Shown here: piece by piece, positions 1-11,126 of the stretch
Position numbering within the stretch: the stretch's first letter is position 1
How the letters are laid out: each line of letters opens with the position of its first letter
DNA from: Aedes albopictus
Lineage: Eukaryota > Arthropoda > Insecta > Diptera > Culicidae
Direction of reading: 5' to 3'
Length of the DNA: 64,000 nucleotides
Assembly: GCF_035046485.1 (NCBI RefSeq)
Contig: NC_085136.1
Span: 221,902,853-221,966,852 of the forward strand
Made by a program: the position numbers and the translations under genes
The notes under the pieces: model-generated
Database searches by the model: none
What the model saw: only the letters and a program-made list of their open reading frames with translations
Told to the model about the DNA's origin: nothing

Positions 1-533
1 CAATGGATGAAGTATTATATTTTCGATCAGAAATTACTCAAAATAGCAATTTCAATGTTGTAGTCGATTCGGGGCGAAATGAACACTGGCAATTATGAAT
101 GGACGTACGCGCGTTGCATACTGTTAGGCGTTTTAGAGTGTTTGGAAAAATCAATCCGATTATTTTAGCCTAAAATTTATTTAATTAACTTTGATGTAAT
201 GCAAACTCGTCTAAGATGAAGTATTATATCTGTGGTATTGATCTCCGTAGGCAAATTACTTAACTGGTCGATATAATCAAAGAATTAGCATAAAATATGC
301 AAGGGGTGTCCATTATGCCCCGATGGGTGTCCGTTTCGCCCCGTACCTTTCTTGCCAGCCCAAAAAAGCACACGGTTTACAATTCATTATTTTTTCACAA
401 TAATGACATTCTACCTGCTGTAAATGTTTGAAATATGTAGGAAACAAGTTAAAGTTGTAAGCCAACTGATAATATGTTAAGTTTTACTCTGTTATACATA
501 CCTAACATACTCATGTCCATTATGCCCCCAATT
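1..533. other. unassigned AT-rich sequence
   Basis: No open frame of note. A GGGGCGAAA-type motif near 71 and its inverse (TTTCGCCCCG) near 333, with neighbouring 'gtgtccattatgcccc' phrases that recur near 515, suggest the edge of a DNA element that begins outside the window. I see no gene. Confidence 0.4.
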
Positions 534-546
534 CCCCTATAGTGCT

Positions 547-816
547 TCTTCTTCTTTATGGCTCTACGTCCCCACTGGGACTTGGCCTGCCTCGCTTCAA
601 CTTAGTGTTCTTTGAGCACTTCCACAGTTATTAATTGAAGGGCTTTCTTTGCCTGTCATTGCATGAATTTGTGTATTGTGAGGCAAGTACAATGATACAC
701 TATGCCCAGGGAGTCGAGAAAATTTTCCCGGCTGGAACGGGAATCGAACCCGCCGTCTCCGGATTGGCGATCCATAGCCTTAACCACTAGGCTAACTGGT
801 GACAACTATCCCCCCC
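547..816 (-). mobile_element. tRNA-derived SINE with 13-bp target duplication
   Basis: Read on the minus strand, a tRNA-like head carries an A-box-like segment (TAGCCTAGTGGTTAAGGC) and a perfect B box (GGTTCGATTCC), followed by a body and a GAAGAAGAAG tail. It is flanked by a direct repeat of cccctatagtgct at 534-546 and 817-829, which marks insertion by target-primed reverse transcription. A second member of the family lies at 49322-49585 on the plus strand. The head resembles Feilai-type mosquito SINEs; the family name is my inference. Confidence 0.88.
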
Positions 817-919
817 CCCCTATAGTGCTATGGAAACTAATGCAAAGTATCGTATTTGGCCTGAAAAATACCCACCATCTTTTCAGATGCACAGTCATTA
901 AGACCAGTCAAGCTAATCA

Positions 920-1276
920 AGCCTGGAGATCTGGGAGGACTGCATCGACGATCCATCTGCAAATTCGAAGCAGGAGCTCACCAGTCCAGCGAAAGAAATC
1001 CAAAATCATGGGGAACAACAACCACTTCCAGTTGAAACCGAAGCTGCATCTAGTAGCGGTATAAATGTTACCGCATGAAGCGAAGCAGAACCGTGTACAC
1101 CACCGCGAGAGACCAATCGAAAGTTTGAAATACTTCAAACCAACAAAGAGCGTCAGCTATGGATTTCTGCACGAACTCATGCTGGCCTGCTTACTCTCAC
1201 AGAAAACAGGCGAAAGGTGGTTATAGTTTACACCTCAACAAAAAAATATTTTCGAACAAAATTTAAATTTATTTGA
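920..1276 (+). pseudogene. decayed open frame, possibly a DNA transposase tail
   Basis: One reading frame stays open from about 920 to 1276 apart from a TGA at 1076-1078. Its composition is protein-like: an acidic stretch (EIWEDCIDDPSANSK), a Pro/Glu/Ser-rich linker, then a basic end containing KERQLWISARTHAGLLTLTE. I do not recognise a domain. The layout of an acidic linker followed by a short basic tail is reminiscent of pogo-type transposase C-termini, but that is a guess. It lies immediately beside the SINE. Confidence 0.3.
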
Positions 1277-1748
1277 AAAATCTATTAAAGCTATGGAAGC
1301 GTGCAACTTTTTTTTTCTGATGTATGTGATCCTTTTATTGTGTGTGAAAAAAAGTTAAACAACAGCATGACCGTTGCTTAAAAACATTGAAAATTCATGT
1401 TTCCAACGAACGGAACGCATCTAATGGAAGAGAACCGTTGCATCACAATCATTAGTCGAGTGCGTTCACCGTCCAGTACCAAAAGCTGAGAACGGATTTA
1501 AAAAAAACGGTCCGAAACTCATTGTGAAGTGTCACTATTCACGAGAATGTGGATAAACCATGCCAAACAAGGTTCCGTATTATTTCAAAGATTTAAGAAA
1601 AAAAATCATTTTACTTGAAAATATAAATTATTACAACTGCAAGCAATGCTATCAAAGGAATCGCATCGCAAGATTTGTCAGCGCTCGCAGAAAACCACTG
1701 ATTATTGAAGGACTTCAGAACGATTCTAAAACAATAATAAAAACTCTA
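1277..1748. other. unassigned AT-rich sequence
   Basis: A 64-codon frame at 1560-1754 contains a short cysteine pair (NCKQCYQR), but nothing supports it as a gene. No repeat or RNA gene recognised. Confidence 0.35.
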
Positions 1749-2354
1749 GGGTAAAAAATATAATTTGGACATGCACGGCGATGTATGCCTTGTTCCGGAG
1801 AGATAATAAAAGTAGATACTTCTCAATATCGATTATTGGATCAAATAGACCCTATTCTGATGACTTACGTTGGAAATACGCTTGACAATTGAGAATTTAC
1901 TTCAAAATTATCGAAAATGTAAATTATTTCACTAAAACCCCTCAAATGCAGGAAATGGGTCTGGCGATATTTCCTCGATTTTAACAAAAACTGTAATAGT
2001 TACCAAAATAGATGCCTGTTAAGCGAAGAAATTTGATTATTTGTAAGAAAATATTTGTTGATTTATGCTAATTCATGGCTAAACGTTGAGATAATTGCCC
2101 TGTCCAAATTATATATACCTGAGGGTGTCCAAAACATATATTCGGTGTCCAAAATGCAATTCTAACAGGCGATTGGAAATTATGATTTTCTTAGCTTAAA
2201 ATGTTTTGGTTAAGGTTTTTGTCACCAGGAATGCAAAGTACAATCATACTAAACGTATTAGTAACTTTGCAAAATAATTAATTGCTTTCTAAGGAAGCTA
2301 GGGGACGATTTTTCTGACGTTGTCCTCAGCCTGTCCAAAATACATGAATTACCC
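1749..2354. mobile_element. MITE, TA duplication, GGGTA termini
   Basis: The left end reads TA|GGGTAAAAAATATAATTTGG and the right end, inverted, reads TA|GGGTAATTCATGTATTTTGG, so the 606-bp unit has imperfect terminal inverted repeats and a TA target duplication (1747-1748 and 2355-2356). It contains repeated 'gtgtccaaaa' phrases internally and no transposase. Tc1/mariner-type mobilisation is inferred from the TA. Confidence 0.7.
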
Positions 2355-2446
2355 TAAAAGGTGGAACTTTTTGCTGGGATATTCGTGATAAAAAAAGCTT
2401 TTTTTGGTTAGTCATTATAATTTACGCCGCCTGTCCACGGCCAATA

Positions 2447-3845
2447 GGGTAGTGGAGGTATTTTGGACCGGGCAGGTATTTTGGCCCACCTAGGGAGTTT
2501 TATGATATTTATCACATAATCTCTACTAAATCTTGGTAAATTTTTATTGAAACACGAAAAGTATTCAACTGTGTGATGACCTTTATTTTGGATGTCAGTT
2601 AAATATGCTGTTCAGTATCAAACATAGAGAAAATGTTTTCACTTCCAATGAAACGCACGGAAAAGCACCAAAAACAAAAGAGGTGACAAATTTGTAGTCG
2701 GCTTCGAAGAGGTATTAAATTTTACAAATAAATATTTATTTCATGTGAATGTAGTTAGGGCCATGTAAGAACTCAAAATAAACTGTTCTTAACCTCGGCG
2801 GAGCGATAATATTCAATAAAATGGTGGTTTGAGGTATGGCCAAAATATGTTCAACATAATCAGATGTGGACATATTTTGGACCACCTGCCAGATCCATCT
2901 CTCCAGTTCCTTCTAAAGGGAGAAAACATTCATGCCAATCTAATGTAGTCCGAAAACAGATGAATAGAATAAGTTGGGACCTCCCGTGATCTGAGTTGTT
3001 ATACGTTTATTTCACAATGAGATTGTTGTGGGTTCAATTTGTTCTAACAAATTTTCGCCAAGTTGTTTCATTTCGATTCGATTTGTGCCCAAACAACTTT
3101 TCGACAAGTTGAAGTTTTCAGGTGTTCAGTCGTTCAGTTTAGAAAAGTTGTCCTTTTCGGCAATTAGTTGATGACTGAGACACTGTGTTATCTATTGTAT
3201 GTTTGACAAATTATGTATCATTCAAATTACTTTATTTTTGATGGCCTTTCCACTCATTACAATATGTGTGGAACGCCTTTATATTTAGCAAAATCACTAG
3301 ACTTTCACACTTCCTATGAAGCGTTACGTAATTTATACATGGTGACTTACGTCATGAGATAGTTAATAAATATACGTTTTGCGTAACATTTTTTATGAAA
3401 CATCATACTACAATGCGTAAAAACTGGCAGTAGCAACAAAATTTCATCTGTTTTTACCGTTACGTAATTTTTAAACGTTCCCTGCCTCAAAAAATGAATA
3501 GAAAAGATGTAATCGTCACGTAGTTTTAACTATGTTTAAATTTTTGCTGAGGTGGCTTTCATTTCATCAATAAATTGAAGTTTAATTTGGTGGGCCAAAA
3601 TATGTGCACTTGGTGGTCCAAAATAAAGTCAGGTGGTCCAAAATAGAAGCCCGAGATCCTTCAGGAGTTTTGGTATTTCTTGTATTTACTACAACAATTT
3701 TGAGTTCTGTTTGGCCTTTTTCGACAAAAACATGTTGCTCTACGTAATGCCTACTGAAATTATCCATGTTCAGAAGTGGGGACCTTCTTTTTTCGCTGAA
3801 TTATTCATCCACTTCCTAAAGCGGTCCAAAATACCTCCCTTACCC
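2447..3845. mobile_element. TA-flanked DNA element with GGGTA termini
   Basis: Terminal inverted repeats of about 25 bp: GGGTAGTGGAGGTATTTTGG on the left, and GGGTAAGGGAGGTATTTTGG as the inverse of the right end. TA dinucleotides at 2445-2446 and 3846-3847 form the duplication. The 1,399-bp interior repeats 'ggtccaaaata' several times near 3590-3645. No transposase frame is recognisable, so it is non-autonomous. It shares its end design with the neighbour at 1749-2354. Confidence 0.72.
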
Positions 3846-3847
3846 TA

Positions 3848-5546
3848 CATGATTGTTTTTTAATCGCTTTTAACAATGCATATGAAGTTCCATACCCTGG
3901 GATTATATGGGTTGGGTATTTCAAGGTTGAAATCGGCCCAAAGGAAAATAGCCATCTATTAATGTTTTGCTTTCATCCATTATTACCGTGAATGTCTTTC
4001 AGTTATCTGCCGGCATCTGGAACGTTGTTTATTTGTTATTACGAATCGTACTAGGTATGTACCCGTTTCACGACGCTCCAACTGTAAAGATGATTACACA
4101 TTTTCAGTCCCCGAGCAGCTTCTTCCAACAAACCTTTCTTTCTTCGAATGGGAAAATGCCCCGGCAAGAACGGAAACCATTATTTGAAATGACCGACATA
4201 AAGTTTTGACGCACATTCTTCGCAGTCCACACACATACGCTTCAGACGACCGCCAGGTAAATGCCGGTGTTCGAGGATAGTGAACTGCAGCCAGCCACGT
4301 GGTTCGATTTCTGACCGTATTTCCCAGGTCAACAGCAAAGTGCCCCCCATACATCCATCCTTTAGTCCATGATTTGCTTTGTCGACTGTTTGGTTAAATA
4401 CGTCGGTCGGTAGCTGATGTAGGTATACATTGCGTGGAAGTACATCGACTGGCCAGTGGCCACCATACAGTCGTTACGTCTTACGTGGTACTCACCGTTC
4501 CGAAAGTGCGTATACACCTACCTACAAGAGTAGAGGTATTTGGGCAGTCGAAGAATGTTTGCGTTTCTCTAGTTTAGTGAGGAAGAGAGACTGCGCAAAG
4601 ACGGACGAAAATCGTTGGCATTAAATTAATGGCAAACCATCCTAATTGAATTCGGCAGGAAGGTGGCTGGGTATAGCAGATTGAGGAGTTTGACTGCAAG
4701 CATGTGGGTTTGGCCGGCTGGTGGGAGTTTGGGGAAATAAGCGTAAAATGTAATATTGAATTTAACTTTAGGACCTTTGGAATGTGCGGTAGAATATTGG
4801 GAAGAATCCCAACATGAATCTCTGGAAAAATTCTAAAAACAATAATCCAGGAAGTAATTCCATGTATGATGATAGTAGGAATTCGTGAAGGAATCGAAAA
4901 AGTTGGAGGGGTTGTATACTAGACACAACCGCAAGTCTGACGTTGAATAACGTCCGTTTATGCATTACTTTCGACTATTGAATGCTGTATTGACATTGAT
5001 ATTGACTCTGATACGAAATTTTGGTTTGACTATTGGTTTGATTGTAGATGGAAATTGATATGTAGTCCTTGATGATAACTCTTGAGTGAAATTTTCTGTG
5101 GCTCTGAAAAGATCCGTTGGTTTGATTGTAGATGGTGTTTGATACATTTTGATGTTACTAAAGATTGATTGTCATTATGTCATGGATCTTGATGCCGATG
5201 AAGGTTGATGGAACAAGCTTTGAATGTTGGTTGTAGTCGGTTGGTGTAGCTGTTTGGAGGAATGCAAAATGATCATTACTAGTTAATCAGAGTTTATCAG
5301 ATAAACTACCTAGTTAAAATTCAAATAGTACCAGCATGGGTCGGTGGTGGAGGAAACACGAATGGCATCTCTTAGTCTCACACTTCCCGTCAATGTCAAA
5401 TCCTCGCATGATTCCCTTTCGCCAGATCAAACCGAATATACTTCTTCATGAAATCTACGAATTTTAAGTTTTCCTACATAGATATAACGTCATTGAAAAG
5501 AAGAATCAGGTTTCGTGTCAAAAATTGTTCCTTCTGCTTGTTTGGG
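3848..5546. other. unassigned sequence, possibly unique host DNA
   Basis: No recognisable protein domain on either strand. The stretch at 4090-4350 is less AT-rich than its surroundings but its open frames show no known motif. A 19-bp direct repeat (ttggtttgattgtagatgg) occurs at 5033-5051 and 5117-5135. I see no RNA gene. Confidence 0.4.
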
Positions 5547-6051
5547 GGAAGGGTATGAGTGCCATTAGTAATCTCACGCTCCCATATTTATCCTATTCGA
5601 AACCAAGCGATTACGGCAACGATTTATTCCGTTCATTTTGTTTTCAAGCGTGCTCACTCCTCGGTTGAGTCAATCGGTTGAAAATTGACTGAGTTATAGC
5701 AGCAAGTGCCCAAAATAGGTGCTCCTGCCCAAATGGTCTCAGACCCTATTTTGTTATTTTTTCTTTGTACATTCTGACTTTCGTCTCATGTCATAGCTTT
5801 ATCATTTTTTCCTTAAAATTTCTTCAAAAAGTTTGCATGAAAGATTCCTAAACTGTTGTTTTTCTCATCAACTATTTCATAACTATCTCTTAAAGCTTTT
5901 CTCACGTATGCTTCTGTATGTTTCGGTGCCAACTTAGCACAGAAATCTTTTGATTTACTAGATTGATTAGTATTTTTTTTAAAACCTTCTCTCCTATTTG
6001 ATAAGATGGAGCTTTCTTATTTGAGCGCAAGTTGTAGTATTTCGCCTGTTT

Positions 6052-6297
6052 TTAGTACGCTTCCTCAAAGTTTTTCCTTACTTGTTTGTATAATTGATCT
6101 CGTTCTTGATCATTTAGGGTTGTATTAGTTAAAACACCTTCGTTCCTTAATCTCTCGTACTCTGTTCCATTAGAAATCATATTGCGTCCGAAAGTTGAAA
6201 AGTACGGCGAGTATTTAGTGGAACCATGCACAGAATTCCTTATTGCACATGCAATTTCCTGAAGATTATCGGTCCATTGTTTATGGTTGCTTTTCAA
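6052..6297 (-). pseudogene. gypsy-type integrase C-terminal fragment (left copy)
   Basis: An 81-codon frame contains QWTDNLQEIACAIRNSVHG, then SPYFSTFGRNM, the pattern seen downstream of the catalytic core in 412/mdg1-lineage integrases (W..L..I.CA.R...H....SPY...FG). Gypsy integrases insert the double-stranded cDNA of the element into nuclear DNA. The frame continues upstream into a MITE at 6308-6705 that separates it from the core. Identical to 15378-15623 in the right arm. No intact protein is possible here. Confidence 0.8.
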
Positions 6298-6307
6298 GGA
6301 ATATTTG

Positions 6308-6705
6308 ATGGCCGTACACGGAACTACAAATCAACCCAAATTTAAGTTGTTTTGACGCAATCCCGGTCTTCCGTGGAATAACTCAAATTTGCGTCAAACA
6401 GCGAAAGTGGTGAGTGAGTAGTTCTCGTTTGAGAGCGGTAAAAAAATTAACCCACTGGTAAGTTATTTTCACCCAACGGAGGCCTTAAATGACGCAAATT
6501 TGGGTTAACTCAAAAAACCCCAAATTTGGCTTCTTCCACGGAAGAGCAGCGGATGCGTCGGTGCTTCTCTCTTTGTTTTCGACAACATTGCGGTGGGGCG
6601 AGAGAGAAAACAACCCAACTTTGAGTTAAAACTAAAAGCAGTTTAGCCAAATTTGAGTTTTTAAAACTTATTCTTTGGGTTTTAATATTTTTCCGTGTAG
6701 TTACT
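6308..6705. mobile_element. MITE inside gypsy integrase (left copy)
   Basis: Ends read TACACGGAA on the left and TTCCGTGTA on the right, an inverted repeat. The unit is filled with 'caaatttgagtt'/'aactcaaatttg' phrases in both orientations and splits an integrase frame whose halves rejoin in register either side. About 400 bp, no coding capacity. Its twin is at 14970-15367. Confidence 0.65.
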
Positions 6706-6956
6706 ACCTTATTATTCACCTGAGGATGGTAGGAGGGAGTTAACCAATGCTTTACTCCATGCAGTTTTAACAACGCAGCGAACTCCTACGAAGTAAATTG
6801 TGAGCCATTGTCTGTTAAAATAACTTCTGGGGCACCAAACAGTAAAAATATAGCTTGCTTCCAAAACTGAACCAGCGATGATGCAGTAACTTGCCTAAAA
6901 GGTTGGATCATAACAAATTTCGTCAACGTCAAACGTCAGTTACTACCAAGAGACAA
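6706..6956 (-). pseudogene. gypsy-type integrase catalytic core fragment (left copy)
   Basis: Minus-strand reading gives a core segment with ILTDNGSQF (second catalytic Asp) followed by LLKLHGVKHWLTPSYHPQ, characteristic of the rve integrase fold. The expected catalytic Glu after HPQ is not present: the sequence runs into NNKVV and then the MITE, so the third active-site residue is lost or displaced. A stop lies within the core. Mirror copy at 14719-14969. Confidence 0.75.
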
Positions 6957-7165
6957 ATAGGGTAATGGTTCCCTTATTAAGCATGTGGCTCCCATTTTCA
7001 TCCTACGAAAAACAAAGGAATGAAGCACTGTTTGTTTTGTTTCTTATTTTTGTATTTTTTGTTAGAAGTGAGCACGCATGAAAACAAAAAGAACGGAATC
7101 AATCGGTGCCGTAATCGCTTGTTTTCGAATAGGATGAAATTGGGAGCGTGAGATTACTGATGGAA
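6957..7165. mobile_element. short DNA element inside gypsy integrase (left copy)
   Basis: Between the two integrase core pieces lies about 210 bp with inverted phrases (ctcccattttcatcctacg near 6990; its relative in the other orientation, cgaataggatgaaattgggag, near 7126). A relative of one end lies at 5547-5640. MITE nature is inferred; exact ends are not resolved. Confidence 0.5.
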
Positions 7166-7769
7166 CACAAACCCTATATCTAGCTTTTCCCGAGGGAAGA
7201 AAAGGTCCAACATAATCTAATGTAATAAATTGCCAAGGATAATCACAAAACTTCTTTTGTGATCCCATTGGAGAAGTGGGGTTTACATTTATCCCTTTAA
7301 AAGTTTTGCCTGCCAAGCACTACTTACAAAATTTTCTAATTTCTGAAACCATTTTTGGCCAATAGTATTTTTCTTTAAGTGTTTTGAGGTTTTTTTTTTA
7401 ATATCCTAGGTGGGCTATGTTGTGGGAGGACTCAATCAATGGCTGTCTTTCAGCTTCTAAAGGATAATATTTCCACTCAAATCGCTTGTCCCTGAGTTTC
7501 GATGAATCTTCGACAAATTTGTAAATTCTAACGCCCGAAACTTTAAAATTTTTGTATTCGTGAGGATTTTTCTTAATATTTCCCATCAAATCGACATATT
7601 CATCTTCTATAACTTGAAGAGAATCTATCCGCGATAGGCAATCTGCCAATATGTTATCTTTTCCTTTCCGATATTGCAGATTAAAATCATACGATTGCAA
7701 TTTCAGTGCCCACCGAAGTAGTCTTGAATTTGCATTTGCTTCTGGAATGGAAAACAACCAGGTAATACT
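7166..7769 (-). pseudogene. gypsy-type RNase H end and integrase N-terminus (left copy)
   Basis: The 119-codon frame starts with the end of the RNase H/connection region (SRLLRWALKLQSYDFNLQYR, then KGKDNILADCLSR, the standard gypsy signature), followed by the HHCC zinc-binding region: HNIAHLGY gives the two histidines, and FCK-stop-CLAGK the two cysteines with a stop codon between them. Next comes the start of the catalytic core, PWQFITLDYVGPF, with the first Asp. Protease, reverse transcriptase and gag are missing. Mirror copy at 13906-14509. Confidence 0.82.
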
Positions 7770-7861
7770 TTTACAGTCCGGTCATTGGTTTGTTTTCGTT
7801 CTTTCGATTAGTTGATTAATAAATTCATTTCAAGCACTTTTAATTGTTTGATTATTGTAGT

Positions 7862-8140
7862 TTATTCAGTTTCTAGTTTCTTTGTGTGAGTTTCCATTAT
7901 TGCTTCAGTTATTTGTGTATTCGATATGATTCGTTTAGGGGTTTTATTTCGGCCAGCGACCTTTCGAGAAAGCCCTTGAGATAAGAGTCGTTCAAGTCGG
8001 GCAAACTTTAGAATGAACCGGTGGTCTCTCGTTCGCGAGAGTGGCGCAAAAGCCACCGCGTTTTATAATCTCTCGAGCGAATTCAACGAACGGTTACGAT
8101 GGCGCCCCACTTTGGGTGCCAATGTAACCGTTCGCTAGAC
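7862..8140 (-). mobile_element. gypsy-type leader with LTR edge and primer-binding-like site (left copy)
   Basis: On the minus strand a segment ending in ...CGGTTACA is followed by TTGGCACCCAAAGTGGGGCG, the layout of an LTR end next to a tRNA primer-binding site. The leader then jumps directly to the RNase H fragment, so gag, protease and reverse transcriptase are deleted. I cannot fix the outer LTR boundary; it would lie somewhere in 8123-8900. Mirror copy at 13535-13813. Confidence 0.5.
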
Positions 8141-8937
8141 TATTCTTGAGGGTCGATAAAGCGCGGATTTGATGGACCTCGGTCCACTTCAACTTTCAAA
8201 TTAACTTTTTCCAAAAACTCAAACTTCAAAAATTATCAACTTCTGACTCAACCAAACGTAATTTGGAGCTATCACTCGAAACTATAATCGCGCACTTCTG
8301 CTTTCCAGCCGATTGCGTAGCGAAAAATTCGATTTGAAGCAATCGTTGCGCTAAGAAACTTTGCCGCTTTTCAAAAGTCCCACTATTGAATTAGATGACT
8401 ATTATTCAAAATCGCGCCAAAATTTCCTGCATGGCGATTTTCATGCATGGCGACAAATTTGCAGTGTGACTGTAATTCGCCAGAAACGAGATACGCGCCA
8501 TGCACATTATGCTATAAAAGTACAAATCACGAAAGCTTTTACAAACGCTACGACATACATGAGCAGAAATAACAGGCATGGACCAATTTTACGAACAAAT
8601 AAAATATTTCTTTATTGTCAACATTAATACAACATAAATTGAAATTACTTTTTTTCTATTTATTTGTTTTATTCCATTAAATTTAACTAACAAAACGCAA
8701 AACGTTACAAACTGAGGATGGAAACAATCGTAGAAAGAACTAGCTTTTCTTTCGTATCACCGCAATATCTGTTGAAATTATATTTCAAAACAAATCCTGA
8801 AATCAAAACAAGAAGAGAGTTTTCAAATTTCAATGAGCGATGGTGTAGGGTGACCAGTTTGTCGAATTAAAAGTTTACCCCGGTTATTCGACAACAGTCG
8901 GTGTCGTATTAGCGGGGTAATACGGTAGTCGACGAGA
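8141..8937. other. unassigned sequence between gypsy leader and RTE fragment (left arm)
   Basis: May contain the gypsy LTR. No protein domain seen; an 88-codon plus-strand frame at 8361-8627 shows nothing recognisable. The same sequence is repeated inverted at 12738-13534. Confidence 0.4.
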
Positions 8938-9564
8938 TCTTGGTAGGTGTTTTGATCGTAAACCAAATCGTGGGTTTCTGTGGCAGCCCATTACCACGGA
9001 GCACCTGAATGACCTCGAATTGTCTGATGACGTTGCTCTTCTAGCTCAACGGAGCTCTGATATGCAGAGTAAACTCGATGATCTTGCCGATGGCTCCTCG
9101 GCGGCAGGTGTCACCATCAACGTCAACAAGACCAAATCGTTGGATGTAAACACGGTCAACTCTTCCAGCTTCACGGTAGCTGGGCAAGCAGTGGAGAATG
9201 TTGAAAGCTTCCACTATCTTAGCAGCCAAATGGTGGCCGATGGTAGCACCAAGATCAACATAGGTACACATATCAAGAAGGTGAGGGCGAGCTAAAGAAA
9301 TACATGGAAAAACAATCAGATTAGTCGACGCAACAAAATCCGAATTTTCAACTCGAATGTAAAATATGTGCTGGCTGTACGCCTGGTGTGTAAAAACACA
9401 ACGGCTAGAGGTCTACATCAATAAATGCCTGCGGTATATAATTCGTACATGGTGGCCTCATAATTGGATCTCCAACGTAGAGCTCCATCATCGATGTCAT
9501 CAAAAGCCGATAGCGACAGAAATTCGGGAGCGAAAGTGGAGATGGATCGGCCACACTCTACGCA
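8938..9564 (+). pseudogene. RTE-like reverse transcriptase fragment, truncated (left copy)
   Basis: The reading begins DEILVGV and passes through HLNDLELSDDVALLAQ. In this family the second part is the reverse transcriptase active-site block, with the usual F/YADD box changed to LSDD. Then come VNKTKSLDVNT, FHYLSSQMVADGS and the thumb region ending near RWIGHTLR. A stop after KKVRAS at 9296-9298 splits it. At 9564 the frame runs into minisatellite, whereas the mirror copy continues to a natural stop at 11941. Confidence 0.82.
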
Positions 9565-9765
9565 TTCAAAATTCCTGGAGGAATACCTTCGCAAATTCCT
9601 GGAAGAATTCCATCGGAAATTCCTGAAAAAATTCCTTCGGAAATTCCTGAAGGATTCCTTCGGAAATTCCTGGAGGAATTCCTTTGGAAATTCCTTGGGC
9701 AGTTCCTTGGGAAAATCTTGGATGAATACCTTCGGAGATTACTGGAGGAATTCTTTCAGAATTCC
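9565..9765 (+). repeat. 24-bp minisatellite patch, first piece
   Basis: Units of the form GGAAATTCCTGGAGGAATTC plus CTTC (24 bp) begin immediately at the inverted-repeat boundary. Bases 9616-9765 match 16099-16248 with a single mismatch that I can see (ctgGagg against ctgTagg). The patch is cut after ATTCC at 9765 by the LTR element and resumes at 11364. Confidence 0.9.
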
Positions 9766-9983
9766 TGTGCATTTCCGCACAGTAATGCGGGAAAGGAATC
9801 ACCCAGCCGATGGAACACTAAACACGTCTTACCTCGTCGAGGAGTTACCACCGGAAGAGCGAGCATAAAGATGGCAACCTGCGACGCTGTCACGCTCGAG
9901 GGACGCCGCATGGTATGAGCATACCGACGGCGGAGTTCAGCTCCTTTCACACTAAACTTTGGGCGCTCATTTATGCCCACACA
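9766..9983 (-). repeat. 3' LTR of the small LTR element
   Basis: 218 bp, TG...CA, identical to 11146-11363. Preceded on the minus strand by a polypurine tract (9984-10000). The LTR contains an open 66-78 codon frame on each strand, which I regard as chance. Confidence 0.92.
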
Positions 9984-10000
9984 TCTACCTTCCTCTCTCT
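9984..10000 (-). promoter_or_regulatory. polypurine tract of the small LTR element
   Basis: On the minus strand this is AGAGAGAGGAAGGTAGA, directly abutting the TGTGTGGGC start of the LTR. It would prime plus-strand DNA synthesis. Position and purine content fit; activity is inferred. Confidence 0.75.
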
Positions 10001-10599
10001 AAAAAAAAATGTTTGTTAAGAAACCGAAAATTTGGGTCGCTTCATCCAACTAATTGCATGCTCCTCTTCCCGTAGCCAATAAGTAGAGTACCGTTTACGC
10101 TTACGCACACAATCAAATAGGAGAATGTTCACGATAACGCCACTCAACCGCGCCGCACCGTGTGCAACACACGATGCCAACGCATATTCCACAAGGACGC
10201 TGCGGTGACGCAGTGATTTTACGCTCGTGTGCGGGTGTTGTCCGTAGTTGGCGTTTTTGTAGTTTCAGTCCGATCGCAGCAAAAAGATTACACCGTGGCA
10301 AGTTCCTTTCATCCGACGCCATCCAACGTAGGCCGCCGGCTTTACCGCAAGTTTAGGTTAACTCATGACAAATTTGGCTTCTTTCACACGGAAGACGCTT
10401 CTATATGCGTTAGGTCATTTGAACACCAGTGCATTTTAGACCATGTGCCCCTATTCATCGAGTGATATCAGGGTGTAATCTTGCACTTTTGTGCTGTAAC
10501 TGGAGGACGACCGACGACGCAATTCTTTCCGGTCGATTCATGACATCTGCTTTCATTGCTGTCTTTCGAAACCTGCTTCAGTTCTTTTGATTTGCCTGG

Positions 10600-10985
10600 T
10601 GCGCGATTCCCGGGACTTATTTCTAGCGCGGTCCGTCGGAACCCGCTTTCATCTTACCACATTCGATTCGTTTCTAGCGCGGTTCTTGGAACCCGCTTTT
10701 AGCGCGATTTCTGACACCCGCTTTTAGCGCGGTTCTCCGAAACCCACTTTCAGCGCAGCCCATTCGGCTCGCTCGATGCGCGGTCCATGGCACCCGCTTT
10801 GAGCGTGGTTCCCCGAAACCCGCTTCCAGACCAGCACTTTTGGGTCGTTTGATGCGCGGTTTTTGAAAACCCGCTTTCAGCGCAGTCTTTTAGGCTCGCT
10901 TAATGCGCGGTTTAAGACACCCGCTTTGAGCACGGTCCTAAGGAACTCGCTTCAGCGCAGCCCACCCGGCTCGCTTTGTTCAAGT
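10600..10985 (+). repeat. degenerate 35-40 bp tandem repeat inside the LTR element
   Basis: Around ten diverged copies of a unit containing 'acccgctttcagcgcggtt' (variants 'cccgcttttagcgcg', 'cccgctttgagcgtgg'). They give a locally GC-rich stretch in the interior of an element that codes for nothing. The repeats might be a packaging or dimerisation signal; that is conjecture. Confidence 0.75.
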
Positions 10986-11126
10986 CAGTATGACAAAAAA
11001 AAATCTGAGCCACTTGATGCACTTTCTTTGAACACTATTTCCACTTCCACTTTATCGTTTTCTGGCCAGGTGATTCCTTTCCGACACCAGATTTTATAGC
11101 TTATGTTGCAGTACAACTGTCTGCAA

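Larger units (their letters stand above)
5577..9564 (+). repeat. left arm of a 3,988-bp inverted repeat
   Basis: Every position p pairs with position 21675-p in the right arm (12111-16098): the sums 5577+16098 and 9564+12111 agree, so there is no net insertion or deletion over almost 4 kb. I found only a handful of mismatches by eye (near 9163 and 9328-9331). The arm carries, left to right, a half-MITE, a minus-strand gypsy pol remnant split by two MITEs, a gypsy leader, unassigned sequence and the start of an RTE reverse transcriptase fragment. At 9564 it breaks inside that fragment and joins minisatellite. Confidence 0.93.

Noticed and set aside
9020..9295. Plus-strand 91-codon frame and its minus-strand shadow as independent genes
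   Set aside because: The plus frame is part of an RTE reverse transcriptase fragment duplicated in the inverted repeat; the minus frame is its antisense.
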